A stretch of DNA of 64,000 bases, taken from contig NZ_CABUOD010000008.1 of NCBI RefSeq assembly GCF_902493135.1, positions 73,321 to 137,320 of the forward strand, given 5' to 3'. The stretch comes from an uncultured Parabacteroides sp. Lineage in GTDB: Bacteria > Bacteroidota > Bacteroidia > Bacteroidales > Tannerellaceae. Made by a program: the position numbers and the translations under genes. Each line of letters begins with the position of its first letter. The first letter of the stretch is position 1. Positions 17,366 through 26,260 of this stretch are shown piece by piece. The notes below the pieces were generated by a model. That model saw nothing but the letters and a program-made list of their open reading frames with translations. It had not been told where the DNA came from and did no database searches.

Positions 17366-18100
17366 CTAATTATGGATAGGCAACCGCCTCCATACAAAAC
17401 CGGGAATCAACTTCCAGAAGAAGACCAGAACAGCATATTTCCAGTCGATTACAACGCAGCGTTTCTTCCGTTCGATCGCTTTTACTATTTTCCGGGCAAC
17501 ATATTGCGGAGACATCAGCATCGGGTATTGATCATTTTTCAACAGATCGGTCTTTACAAATCCGGGGCGGATATCCGTGAATACGATCGGGAGCTTTTCC
17601 ATCCGTGCCAGCTGGTCGAGTGCTTCGATATAAGTATTCTGGTAACGCTTGGTTGCGGAATAGGAGGGAGCGGCTCCCAATCCCTTTGTCCCGGCGATGG
17701 AACTGATCACGGCTAATTGGCCGCCGCCCTGCCTTTTGAAGTAATCGTATGCGGTAACGACCATTCGGGTGAAGCCGACCGTATTTGTCTGGACCGTAGA
17801 TAGTTCAATATCTGGATCCAGATTCCGGTTCTGGCTGCCGACGCCTGAACTCAGAAGGAAGACATCCATCCCGCCGACTTTCCGTATCAACTCCTCCAGT
17901 TTTTGCGGAGCATCCGGGCTGGTTACGTCTATTTGTGCCGTTTCGATCCGGTCGGGCGCTTCCGACCGGATTTTTGCGAGCAGTTCCGTGCGCCGTCCGG
18001 CAATCCCGATCCGCCATCCCTGCTTACGGTATAGTTGAGCGATCTCGTATCCGATGCCGGAAGTGGCTCCGATGATAATGATTCTTTTTGCTGATGCCAT
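17366..18100 (-). CDS. SDR-family NAD(P)-dependent oxidoreductase
   Basis: A 244-residue short-chain dehydrogenase. The cofactor motif is GATSGIGYEIA near residue 11, followed by AGRRTE (Arg suggests NADP), SSGVGSQN for NNAG, the catalytic Ser in VISSIAG and YxxxK in SYSATKRYQN. The last 30 residues are hydrophobic and basic, suggesting membrane contact. Substrate unknown. Confidence 0.9.
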   Translation of the reverse strand: MASAKRIIIIGATSGIGYEIAQLYRKQGWRIGIAGRRTELLAKIRSEAPDRIETAQIDVTSPDAPQKLEELIRKVGGMDVFLLSSGVGSQNRNLDPDIELSTVQTNTVGFTRMVVTAYDYFKRQGGGQLAVISSIAGTKGLGAAPSYSATKRYQNTYIEALDQLARMEKLPIVFTDIRPGFVKTDLLKNDQYPMLMSPQYVARKIVKAIERKKRCVVIDWKYAVLVFFWKLIPGFVWRRLPIHN

Positions 18101-18122
18101 GCTAAATGGTGATTTAAATACG

Positions 18123-18161
18123 CAAATATACGATTTCTTTCGTACGAAAGTCCTATCTTCG
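18123..18161. promoter_or_regulatory. Divergent promoter region of SDR and receptor genes
   Basis: TATATTTG on the minus strand (18130-18123) is a perfect -7 box for the SDR gene. TATCTTCG at 18154-18161 is a one-mismatch box for the receptor gene at 18190. Confidence 0.5.
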
Positions 18162-18189
18162 TAGCGTTGTTAACAAACCAATGTAGGAA

Positions 18190-20607
18190 ATGAAGAAGTG
18201 TTTTTGTCTCATGTTGACCTTGTTGTGCATTAGCTATTCCGTCATGGCGGCTCCGGGCTTCCGTATAAAAGGGAAAATAGTCGATGCCAATAACAGCCAA
18301 CCGATTGATTTTGCCGATGTCCTCCTTTTTCGTGAAGGAGACGTCAATCCTGTGTTTCATGCCTTGCCCGACCCCGACGGTACGTTTCGTATTGCAGATG
18401 TGAAAGATGGAAAGTATAACCTTTTGGTGCGCTTGGTCGGCTACGATCTGTATAACCGCCCCGGTATTGTTTTGGATGCTGTTTCGAAAGCAGTAGATTT
18501 GGGAACGATCGCCATGAAGCCCTTGGAAGTGGGATTGGCTGAAGTCGAAGTCGTGGCACAGAAAAAGCAAGTGATTTATAAACTGGACAAAAAGGTAATC
18601 GAAGCCTCTTCGAACCTGCTTGCCGGAGGCGGATCGGCTGTCGATATCCTGGAGAATACGCCCTCCATACGTGTGGATGCCGAAGGAGAGGTCAGTTTCC
18701 GCGGAAGTACCGGTTTCACGGTCTATGTAGATGGCAAACCGAGTGTGTTCAGCGGTACGCAGGCTTTGGAGCAGATCCCCGCGGGACATATCGAGAATAT
18801 AGAGATCATCACCACGCCTTCAGCCCGCCACGATACGGGAGGTGATGTCGGGATCATCAATATCGTAACAAAGAAACACGCCCAGCATGGTTTTAGCGGT
18901 ATGGTGAACCTGACGGGAAGTACGGTCCTGTCGCGTGGGGTGGATTTCCTTGTGTCCCAGCAGAACAAAGCATCGCGCTGGTATTTGGGCGGTGTGTGGA
19001 GTGATCGCCTGCGCAAGAGTGATTTCGATCAGGAGAAGACGACTATTATCTCAGACACGGCAACGACCTCCCATTCCAACGGACCGCGTAAAAGCAACAA
19101 TTTCAACTATTCGATGAAGGCGGGCTGGATGTACACATTGCCCCATACCACCTTGAATGCCGACCTGGAAGGCGGTTATGGCGGGCGTACGCGCAACGGT
19201 GACCTGGATTATAAGGAAAAGCGCCTGGCAGGCGGGGTTGCTTTCGGTGAAGGCGATTATTATAGCCGTGACGATTACGATCTGCATGAAACCTATTTCC
19301 AGGGAACGATCGGTTTCGATCATAAATTCGACGATAAGGGACATCAGCTGACAGGCAGTTTCTACCTGAAGTACGGAGGAGATGCGATGGAATATTTCCA
19401 AAGTGACCTTTTTAATAAGGATAACGAGCGTGAAAAGGGGCATCGTGCCTGGGAAGCCGAACATCGCTGGACGGTACGGGGCAACCTGGACTATATTTAT
19501 CCGTACAGCAAGACGGGGCGGATCGAAGGCGGTTACCAATATTTCTCTTATCTGGAAGACGGCGACTACACGATGCATTTCTGGGACCCGGTGAAGAAAG
19601 AGTTTTATAACCGGGACGATATCTATAACACATTCTATTTCCAGCATGGCATCAATTCGGTTTATGCAATCGTTGCCGACAGCTATAAATCGTTCGATTT
19701 CCAGGCTGGCGTGCGGGGCGAGCATACGCATCGTGTCCTGCGGAGTTCGATTCCGGGCAAGGACCGTACATACAACAAGTTCGAGTTTTTCCCTTCCCTC
19801 CATTTAGGCTATACGTTCCCGAAGGAGCATAAGCTATTGGCGTCCTATTCGCGCCGTATCACTCGTCCGGAACTCTTTTTCATGGAGCCGTATATCACCT
19901 ATCGGGATTTTTATTCGGCCGAGATCGGTAATCCGGATATCCGTTCGGAATATATCAATTCGTTCGAGTTGAACTATAAGAAGAATATCGGCGAGCATAC
20001 GGTTTCAGCTACGGTGTTCCATCGGAGCCGCAAAGATAAGATCGAACGTTTGCGTGTCCCTTACGAGGCCGGTGTGACACTGGATTCGATGGCGAATGTC
20101 GGACACGACTATTCGACCGGCATCGAACTGAGCGGACAGGTACAGCTTACCCGCTGGTGGAATGTGAACCTGAACGGCAGCCTGTATCATTATAAGGTAA
20201 AGAACCAGTATAAAACCGGCGGTGAAAATGAGACAAGTACGAACTACGATGTTATGTGGAACAACTCTTTCGATGTCTTTAAATATACCCGCATCCAGGT
20301 GGACGGCAACTTTGTCGGACCGTCTGTCACGACCCAGGGGCGTACGGATGCTTTCTGGTACGTGAATCTCGCTGTTCGCCAGCAGTTGATGAACCGCAAG
20401 TTGGCGGCAACGCTTTCGTTCCGGGATGTCTTCAATTCGGCCCGTTATGTAAGTAAGATCATCACATCCGACTTGCAATCCATCACGCGGATTCGCCCCA
20501 GCTATCCGCTCATTACGCTTACGCTCAGTTATACGTTCAATAACTTCAAGGTCAAGAGCTCCCAGAAAAAGGAAGATCATGATTTGTTTGAAGGAACGAA
20601 CCACTAA
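18190..20607 (+). CDS. Outer-membrane beta-barrel TonB-dependent receptor (non-SusC type)
   Basis: An 805-residue outer-membrane protein with signal peptide MKKCFCLMLTLLCISYSVMA. Residues about 25-115 form a carboxypeptidase-regulatory-like Ig fold (IKGKIVDANNSQPIDFADV), then a plug (GSAVDILENTPSIRVDAEGE, VYVDGKPSVFSG, IENIEIITTPSARHD) and a large barrel of the family-3 type ending in TLSYTFNNF. Such receptors often serve peptides, siderophores or unknown ligands rather than glycans. The ECF sigma gene 75 bp downstream might be related, but no SusD is present. Confidence 0.88.
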   Translation: MKKCFCLMLTLLCISYSVMAAPGFRIKGKIVDANNSQPIDFADVLLFREGDVNPVFHALPDPDGTFRIADVKDGKYNLLVRLVGYDLYNRPGIVLDAVSKAVDLGTIAMKPLEVGLAEVEVVAQKKQVIYKLDKKVIEASSNLLAGGGSAVDILENTPSIRVDAEGEVSFRGSTGFTVYVDGKPSVFSGTQALEQIPAGHIENIEIITTPSARHDTGGDVGIINIVTKKHAQHGFSGMVNLTGSTVLSRGVDFLVSQQNKASRWYLGGVWSDRLRKSDFDQEKTTIISDTATTSHSNGPRKSNNFNYSMKAGWMYTLPHTTLNADLEGGYGGRTRNGDLDYKEKRLAGGVAFGEGDYYSRDDYDLHETYFQGTIGFDHKFDDKGHQLTGSFYLKYGGDAMEYFQSDLFNKDNEREKGHRAWEAEHRWTVRGNLDYIYPYSKTGRIEGGYQYFSYLEDGDYTMHFWDPVKKEFYNRDDIYNTFYFQHGINSVYAIVADSYKSFDFQAGVRGEHTHRVLRSSIPGKDRTYNKFEFFPSLHLGYTFPKEHKLLASYSRRITRPELFFMEPYITYRDFYSAEIGNPDIRSEYINSFELNYKKNIGEHTVSATVFHRSRKDKIERLRVPYEAGVTLDSMANVGHDYSTGIELSGQVQLTRWWNVNLNGSLYHYKVKNQYKTGGENETSTNYDVMWNNSFDVFKYTRIQVDGNFVGPSVTTQGRTDAFWYVNLAVRQQLMNRKLAATLSFRDVFNSARYVSKIITSDLQSITRIRPSYPLITLTLSYTFNNFKVKSSQKKEDHDLFEGTNH

Positions 20608-20655
20608 ATGAATGGAAAATTGAGAATTGAAAATGAAAAAATAAGAAAAATTTGT

Positions 20656-20663
20656 TACGTTTG
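20656..20663 (+). promoter_or_regulatory. -7 box of the sigma factor gene
   Basis: TACGTTTG fits TAnnTTTG and lies 18 bp before the ATG of the sigma gene. No good -33 box is seen. Confidence 0.5.
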
Positions 20664-20681
20664 TATCCTATTTAAAGGAAT

Positions 20682-21224
20682 ATGGAAGAACGGGAACTGA
20701 TATTACTATTGAAGCAGAGCAGTAAAGACGCGTTTACTGCTCTGTATAAGCAATACTGGAAACAGGTCTATAATTTCAGTCGCCTCTATCTGACCGGTGC
20801 CGATGCAGCCGAAGAAGTAGTGCAGGAGGTCTTTATCAAAATATGGGAAACGCGTGAATTTCTTCGTGAAGACGACCATTTTAAAGGCTTGCTGTTCATT
20901 ATTACCCGGAATCTGATCTTTAACCGGCACCGTAAAAATGTGAATGAAGATTTCTACAAAGTCACGGTTCTTGCTGCATTGGAAGAACCGTATGACGTGG
21001 AAGAAGAGATTGACGCCCACAATCTCCAGGAGTACATAGACCGTCTGATCGACGAATTACCGCCGCGCCGCCGTGAAATTTTCAATTTAAGTCGTAAGGA
21101 ACAAAAGAGCTACAAAGAAATAGCCCTCCTGTTGAATATTTCAGAAAAAACAGTCGAAAACCAAATCAGCGAAGCTCTCAAATACTTGAAGAAGAATATA
21201 ACATTGCTACTTTTCTTTATCTGA
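20682..21224 (+). CDS. ECF sigma-70 factor (Bacteroides expansion type)
   Basis: A 180-residue sigma factor. Region 2 shows FTALYKQYWKQVYNF and AAEEVVQEVFIKIWE; region 4 shows LPPRRREIFNLSRKEQKSYK and NISEKTVENQISEALKYLK (helix-turn-helix). Such genes are nearly always followed at once by a FecR anti-sigma gene. Here the next FecR is 12 kb away (33154), with the peptide island between them. A terminator follows the sigma gene at 21335. It may drive the island, the distant FecR/SusC locus, or both. Confidence 0.93.
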   Translation: MEERELILLLKQSSKDAFTALYKQYWKQVYNFSRLYLTGADAAEEVVQEVFIKIWETREFLREDDHFKGLLFIITRNLIFNRHRKNVNEDFYKVTVLAALEEPYDVEEEIDAHNLQEYIDRLIDELPPRRREIFNLSRKEQKSYKEIALLLNISEKTVENQISEALKYLKKNITLLLFFI

Positions 21225-21334
21225 TTTAATGTATTCCATTTCCTATCCCTTATTGTCATTTATCTAAAAAAGTGATTGGTCCGAATCGAAACTACTACCG
21301 CATCTAATTCGATTTTCTACCCCTTCTAACTCAA

Positions 21335-21358
21335 ATTACCCGCAAGGGTAATATTTTT
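21335..21358 (+). terminator. Terminator after the sigma gene
   Basis: ATTACCC (21335-21341), loop GCAA and GGGTAAT (21346-21352) are followed by ATTTTTT. An imperfect inverted repeat around AAACT...AGTTTG follows at about 21362-21403. The rest of the 21225-21580 stretch has no gene. Confidence 0.8.
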
Positions 21359-21469
21359 TAACAAACTACCGGTTTTTATATTTTGCTAAAAACCAGTTTG
21401 TTATTCGAAATATCCGTTTCATGGGGGGATATTGTCATATTTTTTATGAAATTTGTACGGTCAGGTGCT

Positions 21470-21579
21470 AAAAATAATCTGTTTTTTCCGGGATCGGATA
21501 GGGGAAAGGAGGTAACTTGTGTGTATTTATAAATATAAGTTGTTCTTTAGTTTAGAACTGATAATTTAATATTCTCATT
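21470..21579 (+). repeat. Duplicated leader/promoter-like block, copy A
   Basis: This block matches 23382-23489 closely and contains CGGATAGGGG, GTAACTTGTGTGTATTTATA and a run up to ATTCTCATT before an ATG. A related block lies before fecR (33091-33143). Its conserved core is like the spacer usually seen between ECF sigma and FecR genes, so it may carry a sigma-dependent promoter. Function is inferred. Confidence 0.7.
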
Positions 21580-21713
21580 ATGGAAAAATATAGTTTTGCT
21601 GGATTTGAATATTGTGGATTGAGTAATTTGGGAGATAATATTCAATCGATAGCGACAGAGTGCTTGTTGCTGGAAAAGATTGGGATAGTGTAGAATGGAA
21701 TCCGAAACCGATT
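21580..21713 (+). pseudogene. Remnant of a pyruvyltransferase-like gene
   Basis: The first 34 codons match the intact gene at 23490, then the sequence jumps to its 3' part (GATTGGGATAGTGTAGAATG at 24219). A 631-bp internal deletion occurred at a shared GAAAAG (23583 and 24214 in the intact copy). The deletion shifts the frame and stops translation after 37 residues. Confidence 0.88.
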
Positions 21714-21806
21714 CGATTTAACATGAAAAATAAAATTATAGAAAATTTCCAATCAAGAAATTTTGATAAATAATATACATATGTTTAATATTTAAATTGG
21801 TAGGGT

Positions 21807-22061
21807 ATGAAGCGATTAAAAGAAATTAAAGTAAAGAAGCGGAATTGTGTATTATCTGCTGAAGAAATGAAACTTATTATAGGTGGTAGAAAAAATGTTT
21901 GTTGGTTTGAATGTTATTGTACAGATAGAAGTAATTCTTTTGCGATAGAAACAGAACCTCCCTGTGAGGGAAATGCTCCTTGGGATCGTCAATATGAAAA
22001 ATGTCCAAATACAGGGCTGGCAAATTGTCGTTTGATGGGTGAATATTATTCCCTTAGATAA
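21807..22061 (+). CDS. Cys-rich precursor peptide 1
   Basis: An 84-residue peptide. The leader MKRLKEIKVKKR then LSAEEMKLIIGG (GG at 26-27) matches the double-glycine natural-product precursor type of Bacteroidales. The following core has six Cys (VCW, FEC, YC, PPC, EKC, NC). It lies after the pyruvyltransferase remnant and its stop overlaps the start of the propeller gene as TAATG, so the two are coupled. It is related in leader to peptides 2 and 3; the cores differ, as expected for diversified products. Confidence 0.82.
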   Translation: MKRLKEIKVKKRNCVLSAEEMKLIIGGRKNVCWFECYCTDRSNSFAIETEPPCEGNAPWDRQYEKCPNTGLANCRLMGEYYSLR

Positions 22062-23215
22062 TGTCTATGAGAATAGAATGGTGCATAATTCTACTATTAT
22101 CTCTTGTCATTTCTTGTGGGAAAACAAGAAATGACAAGATTAAATTAGTTTGTATAGATCTTTTTTCGAGTGAGCAAAAAGAAATGAAATTGGAGGATAT
22201 AGCTGATAGTGTCAGTTTTGTTCGATTGGAGACTAACGATTCTTGCTTAATCAAAGATGGTCTGAGTTTGTATGTGACAGATACTTATATATTAAAAGTA
22301 AATCCTTTCGTTGGAGCATATCTGTTTGATCGGAAAACGGGGGAATTTTTACGAGAAATAGGAAGGTGCGGTCAAGGCCCGGATGAATATTTGGCAATTC
22401 CATTTAACTCTTTTGATGAGAATGATAATGTTTTATATGCAGATAAAGGATTATCGTTTTGGATAGGATATGATTTGCATACAGGGAAAAAGGTCTGTGA
22501 GGTGAAAAGACCTTCTTTGGATATGTTCCATACATTAACTTATAAAGATGGTATTCCGCGTTTCTTTAGAATTGATTCAGCATATTATATTGCTTATGTA
22601 AATAATATGTTAGGACAGGAACCATTACGGTTAGTTGTCTTTGATAAAAATGGAAATGTGATAAAAATTTATCCTAACGATAGAAGTTTAGAGAAAAAAA
22701 TTAGAGGACCTTATTTATTTACGGGAACATATTATTTTCGGAATGAGGAATTATACTTTTTTGAAGATAATTTTGATACTATATATAAGATAAAAGAAAA
22801 TCTAATTCCTTATGTTGCTTTTAATAGAGGAGGAGATGTGGTGAGTTATGAGGAAAGGTTGATGTTTTATAAATATCCTGATATTTTGTTTGTAGATTGT
22901 GTTTTTGAGACAAATAAATTTATATTGTTTAATTATGAATTTAAGCGAAAAGCGGGAGTCGGTTATTTTGATAAAAATAGTGAGAAAACATATTTAAAGA
23001 ATTTGAATTTATCAAAAGGCACTCCATATTTTCAAGGTTTTAGATATAAAGGATTAAATTTGTATCCACGTTATTTGAATTTGAAACAAGAACTTTGTGG
23101 ATTTATTTATACTCAAGATTTGTTATCTGAAGAAATATTGGAGTTGAATCCTGAATTTCAAGGTGTAAAAGAGGATGATAATCCTGTGATTTTTATTATT
23201 CATCTTAAAAAATAA
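22061..23215 (+). CDS. Six-bladed beta-propeller lipoprotein 1
   Basis: A 384-residue protein with a lipoprotein signal (lipobox VISC near residue 19). It belongs to the 6-bladed propeller proteins of Bacteroidetes: KLEDIADSVSFVRLET, a repeat of LFDRKTGEFLREIGRCGQGP and a typical C-terminus KEDDNPVIFII. It is very AT-rich. Function of this family is unknown; the pairing with a precursor peptide hints at binding, processing or immunity. Paralogues follow peptides 2 and 3. Confidence 0.8.
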   Translation: MSMRIEWCIILLLSLVISCGKTRNDKIKLVCIDLFSSEQKEMKLEDIADSVSFVRLETNDSCLIKDGLSLYVTDTYILKVNPFVGAYLFDRKTGEFLREIGRCGQGPDEYLAIPFNSFDENDNVLYADKGLSFWIGYDLHTGKKVCEVKRPSLDMFHTLTYKDGIPRFFRIDSAYYIAYVNNMLGQEPLRLVVFDKNGNVIKIYPNDRSLEKKIRGPYLFTGTYYFRNEELYFFEDNFDTIYKIKENLIPYVAFNRGGDVVSYEERLMFYKYPDILFVDCVFETNKFILFNYEFKRKAGVGYFDKNSEKTYLKNLNLSKGTPYFQGFRYKGLNLYPRYLNLKQELCGFIYTQDLLSEEILELNPEFQGVKEDDNPVIFIIHLKK

Positions 23216-23230
23216 AAAAATGTAATAGGT

Positions 23231-23271
23231 GACATAGAGCATATAATCAACCATTTGGTCATAGCGTTGAG
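23231..23271 (+). pseudogene. Fragment of a LanC-like gene start
   Basis: About 35 bases (ATAATCAACCATTTGGTCAT and flanks) match the start of the intact gene at 25652, with about five differences. No open gene remains. It follows propeller gene 1, the same order as in the intact cassette. Confidence 0.65.
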
Positions 23272-23380
23272 TTTTTGGGTAGGTATGGCATCTGCCCGGA
23301 ATCTTCCTCAAAAGATCCAAAAATATATTGAGGGGTTGGAGATGCAACAGGATAGTGTTTGTGAAAGTCGTATAGGGAAA
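23272..23380 (+). pseudogene. Fragment of a TlpA-like gene start
   Basis: About 105 bases encode FWVGMASARNLPQKIQKYIE and EMQQDSVCESRIGK, nearly the N-terminal part of the TlpA-like protein at 29269. The frame runs on into the next block and stops. It lies directly after the LanC-like fragment. Confidence 0.82.
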
Positions 23381-23381
23381 G

Positions 23382-23489
23382 AAAATAATCTGTTTTTTTC
23401 GAGACCGGATAGGGGGAAGGTGTAACTTGTGTGTATTTATAGATATAAGCTATTTTTTAGTTTGAGACTGATAATTTAATATTCTCATT
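23382..23489 (+). repeat. Duplicated leader/promoter-like block, copy B
   Basis: Nearly the same as 21470-21579, with CCGGATAGGGGG and TGTAACTTGTGTGTATTTAT. It precedes the intact pyruvyltransferase-like gene and probably carries its promoter. Confidence 0.75.
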
Positions 23490-24311
23490 ATGGAAAAATA
23501 TAGTTTTGCTGGATTTGAATATTGTGGATTGAATAATTTGGGAGATAATATTCAATCGATAGCGACAGAGCGCTTGTTACCAGAAAAGGTTATTCAGCGT
23601 TTTGACAGGGATAAATTGGCGTATGCAAATCCGTCAGAACCTATGAAAATTGTAATGAATGGATGGTTTTCTCATCGACCTCCAACATGTTTGCCATTCA
23701 ATTCAAAATTAGAACCAGTGTTTTGGGGATTTCATATTACAGATTATAATGATAGTTGGGAATATTTCTCCCGTAGAGAAGTGGTTTCCTATTTGAAACG
23801 GTATGAGCCGATCGGGTGTCGTGATCCTTATACGGCGGATCGTCTGTCACAGTTAGGGGTGGAAACATTTGTTAGTTATTGTTTGACATTGACGTTACCT
23901 AAGCGGGAATGTCAACCTGAAAATGGTTATATTTTTGTTGTTGATGGAGATCGTATTCCATTACCTTTAGAATTTAATGAACGGGTAATATCTGTGTCAC
24001 ACTGTTCTCTATGCTGGAATCGGGAAACTTTAAAGCGCTTGTTGGCAAAACAATTATTGAGACAATATAGAACAGAAGCAACATTGGTAGTTACTACCCG
24101 TTTGCATTGTCTTTTACCTTGTATAGCAATGGGTATACCTGTTATCTTTTTTAATAATCCCGAAGATTATAGGGTTTCTTGGGTAAAAGATTTAGGGGTA
24201 CATATCTATACCGGAAAAGATTGGGATAGTGTAGAATGGAATCCGAAACCGATTACTTTCCCAGAGAAATATTATTTGTTAAAGAGGTTTCGTTCATTAG
24301 CGGAAATATAA
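23490..24311 (+). CDS. Polysaccharide pyruvyl transferase-family protein
   Basis: A 273-residue protein. The start YCGLNNLGDNIQSIATERLL is the nucleotide-binding segment of the family, and RLHCLLPCIAMGIPVIFF is the conserved C-terminal stretch with its His. The family transfers pyruvate to sugars or acts on related substrates. In this cassette it may modify the peptide or a sugar on it. An internally deleted second copy is at 21580. It starts the left end of the intact cassette, followed by peptide 2. Confidence 0.78.
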   Translation: MEKYSFAGFEYCGLNNLGDNIQSIATERLLPEKVIQRFDRDKLAYANPSEPMKIVMNGWFSHRPPTCLPFNSKLEPVFWGFHITDYNDSWEYFSRREVVSYLKRYEPIGCRDPYTADRLSQLGVETFVSYCLTLTLPKRECQPENGYIFVVDGDRIPLPLEFNERVISVSHCSLCWNRETLKRLLAKQLLRQYRTEATLVVTTRLHCLLPCIAMGIPVIFFNNPEDYRVSWVKDLGVHIYTGKDWDSVEWNPKPITFPEKYYLLKRFRSLAEI

Positions 24312-24349
24312 TAATACAAAAATATAAACAAATAAATAGCAAAAATATC

Positions 24350-24580
24350 ATGAAGAGATTAGCGGAAATTAAAATTGGAAAAAGACTGTCAGAAAAAGAA
24401 ATGAAACAGATCAAAGCTGGCAGCATAATTTGTGGAAGAACGATGGATGGTAGTACTATTTACACATTCCAAGTGGATAGTTCAAGTTCAGCTGTTGGAT
24501 ATGCTTGGTGTGATGCTTGGATCGCATTTGGTTATCGTTGTTGTTGTCAAGAAACTACATCTCCTTATATCCTGTGTTGA
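24350..24580 (+). CDS. Cys-rich precursor peptide 2
   Basis: A 76-residue peptide with leader MKRLAEIKIGKRLSEKEMKQ ending IKAG (23-24), then a core with six Cys: IIC, AWC, CCC and a C-terminal Cys. The start at 24350 is chosen by the shared MKRL.EIK leader, not the longer open frame. The next gene, a propeller, starts three bases after its stop. Confidence 0.82.
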   Translation: MKRLAEIKIGKRLSEKEMKQIKAGSIICGRTMDGSTIYTFQVDSSSSAVGYAWCDAWIAFGYRCCCQETTSPYILC

Positions 24581-24582
24581 AT

Positions 24583-25635
24583 ATGTTCTATAAAGGGTGT
24601 TTATTATTGTTATTATTACCATTCTTTCTGCAGGCGCAAATGCGAGTGGTAATACCTGATTTGAGAAAGACAGATAGGGGAATGTTTGATTGTGAAATCG
24701 AATGTATCCCATTGGCGACGACTGCCGATTGTTTATTGACTCCTGGCACGAATGTATATGTAACAGAGTCCAATATTGTCGTGGCAGAGTATTTTGGGAA
24801 AGCATATTTATTTGCTCGAAAAGATGGACATTTCATACATGAAATAGGTCGTAGGGGACAAGGGCCGGGAGAATATACGGGATGGTGGGCTGCTGCCGGT
24901 TTTGACGAGAAAGAACAGATTCTTTATAACTGGGAGATGGGACGTTGGAAAGGATATGATGTAAAGAGCGGAAAATTGAAGTGTTCTCTGAAAATGCCGG
25001 AAAATATGGCAATCTTGAATCCGTTTGGTTATAAACCGGGATTGTTTTTGGGGCATACTACAAATGTCACAGGAAAGACTCCTACCAAGCTGGCCGTGTT
25101 TGATAAAAATGGGGTCGTTTCTAAAGTTTATCCTAATTATGAGCAAAAGATCCTGAATTTTAGAGAGAATGAGTCTTGGTTATGTAGTGGTCTGTTTTAT
25201 AATCATGAGGGAAAAACTTATTTTCAGGAAATAAAAGCTGATACGGTTTTTCAAGTATCGGAAGATCGGTTGACCCCTATTTTCTTTTTTCACCATTCAC
25301 CCGATGTTTTCCCCTATGTCTTAGGTGAAACAAAACGATATGTCGTTTTTAAATTGGAAAAAGGAAAAGAGTGGCATATTGTATTTTTTGATAAGGCAAG
25401 AGCGGAATGTTATATTGATTTTGAATCAGCGGATGTGCCCAAAGAATGGTATATGGGAAAAACGAACTGCAACTTCATGAACCGGCAGGGGGAATTGACC
25501 TTCCTTTTGCAACCGGCGGATATGATTGATTATATGGAAAAACATCCGGAAAGCCGGCAGAAATTAGACAAGCGTCTGCTTGACTTGCAGGAAGACGACA
25601 ATCCGGTGGTGATGATATTGAAGGTGAAAGACTGA
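24583..25635 (+). CDS. Six-bladed beta-propeller protein 2
   Basis: About 350 residues. The start at 24583 gives a signal peptide MFYKGCLLLLLLPFFLQA, without a lipobox Cys at the usual place; an upstream start at 24517 would run through peptide 2. It shares with propellers 1 and 3 the pattern LFARKDGHFIHEIGRRGQGP and the C-terminus QEDDNPVVMI. Its codon use is less AT-rich than that of propellers 1 and 3. Confidence 0.78.
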   Translation: MFYKGCLLLLLLPFFLQAQMRVVIPDLRKTDRGMFDCEIECIPLATTADCLLTPGTNVYVTESNIVVAEYFGKAYLFARKDGHFIHEIGRRGQGPGEYTGWWAAAGFDEKEQILYNWEMGRWKGYDVKSGKLKCSLKMPENMAILNPFGYKPGLFLGHTTNVTGKTPTKLAVFDKNGVVSKVYPNYEQKILNFRENESWLCSGLFYNHEGKTYFQEIKADTVFQVSEDRLTPIFFFHHSPDVFPYVLGETKRYVVFKLEKGKEWHIVFFDKARAECYIDFESADVPKEWYMGKTNCNFMNRQGELTFLLQPADMIDYMEKHPESRQKLDKRLLDLQEDDNPVVMILKVKD

Positions 25636-25651
25636 CATAAAAAAATACATT

Positions 25652-26260
25652 ATGGATATAACCGAACGTATAATCAATCATTTGGTCATGGCATCGAGTC
25701 TTACTCCGGACATCGGGCTGTATCATGGGAAGATGGGGATCGTTATCGCCCTCTGCCGGTATGCCCGTTTTACGCAAAAGCCGATATATGACGACTTTGC
25801 CGGCGAACTGTTGGATGAAGTTTGTTCAAGCATCCATGCGGGGACAAGTTATGATTTTGAAAACGGGTTGGCCGGCATCGGGTGGGGAATCGAATATCTG
25901 TTGCAAAACCGTTTTATGGAAGGCGATTCCAACGTGGTCTTGCGCAATATAAACGAACATATCATGAAATATGATGTGAGGAGGATGGCGGACGAAAGCG
26001 TGGAAGAGGGGTTGACAGGCATTTATTATTATGTGCAAAAGCATTTGGGCTCTCCTTGTCGCGACCATGCCTTGTCGACATTGGACGGCTTGTTTGTGCA
26101 GGAACTGATCGGGAGGATAAGAAACAAGGCTGTCCCCGAAGACAAAGATTTGCTGTCGTCCGTCATCGGGGATGTGCCCTCCGGCCCGAATCCGTTGGAA
26201 TGGGACTTGGGGTTGGCAAAAGGATGTGCCGGTTATATTTTGAAAAAGACATTGTTATGA
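25652..26260 (+). CDS. Short LanC-like protein
   Basis: A 202-residue protein, half the usual LanC length. The motifs GLYHGKMGI (22-30) and NGLAGIGWGIEYLL are LanC-type, and LGLAKGCAGYIL near the end corresponds to the GLCHGxAG motif but lacks the zinc-binding Cys-His pair. So classical lanthionine cyclisation is doubtful; a carrier or scaffold role is possible. The stop overlaps the glycosyltransferase start as ATGA. Confidence 0.7.
   Translation: MDITERIINHLVMASSLTPDIGLYHGKMGIVIALCRYARFTQKPIYDDFAGELLDEVCSSIHAGTSYDFENGLAGIGWGIEYLLQNRFMEGDSNVVLRNINEHIMKYDVRRMADESVEEGLTGIYYYVQKHLGSPCRDHALSTLDGLFVQELIGRIRNKAVPEDKDLLSSVIGDVPSGPNPLEWDLGLAKGCAGYILKKTLL

Noticed and set aside
26056..26256. N-terminal extension of the glycosyltransferase
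   Set aside because: It overlaps the LanC-like gene; the ATGA overlap at 26257 and the family N-terminus support the shorter form.
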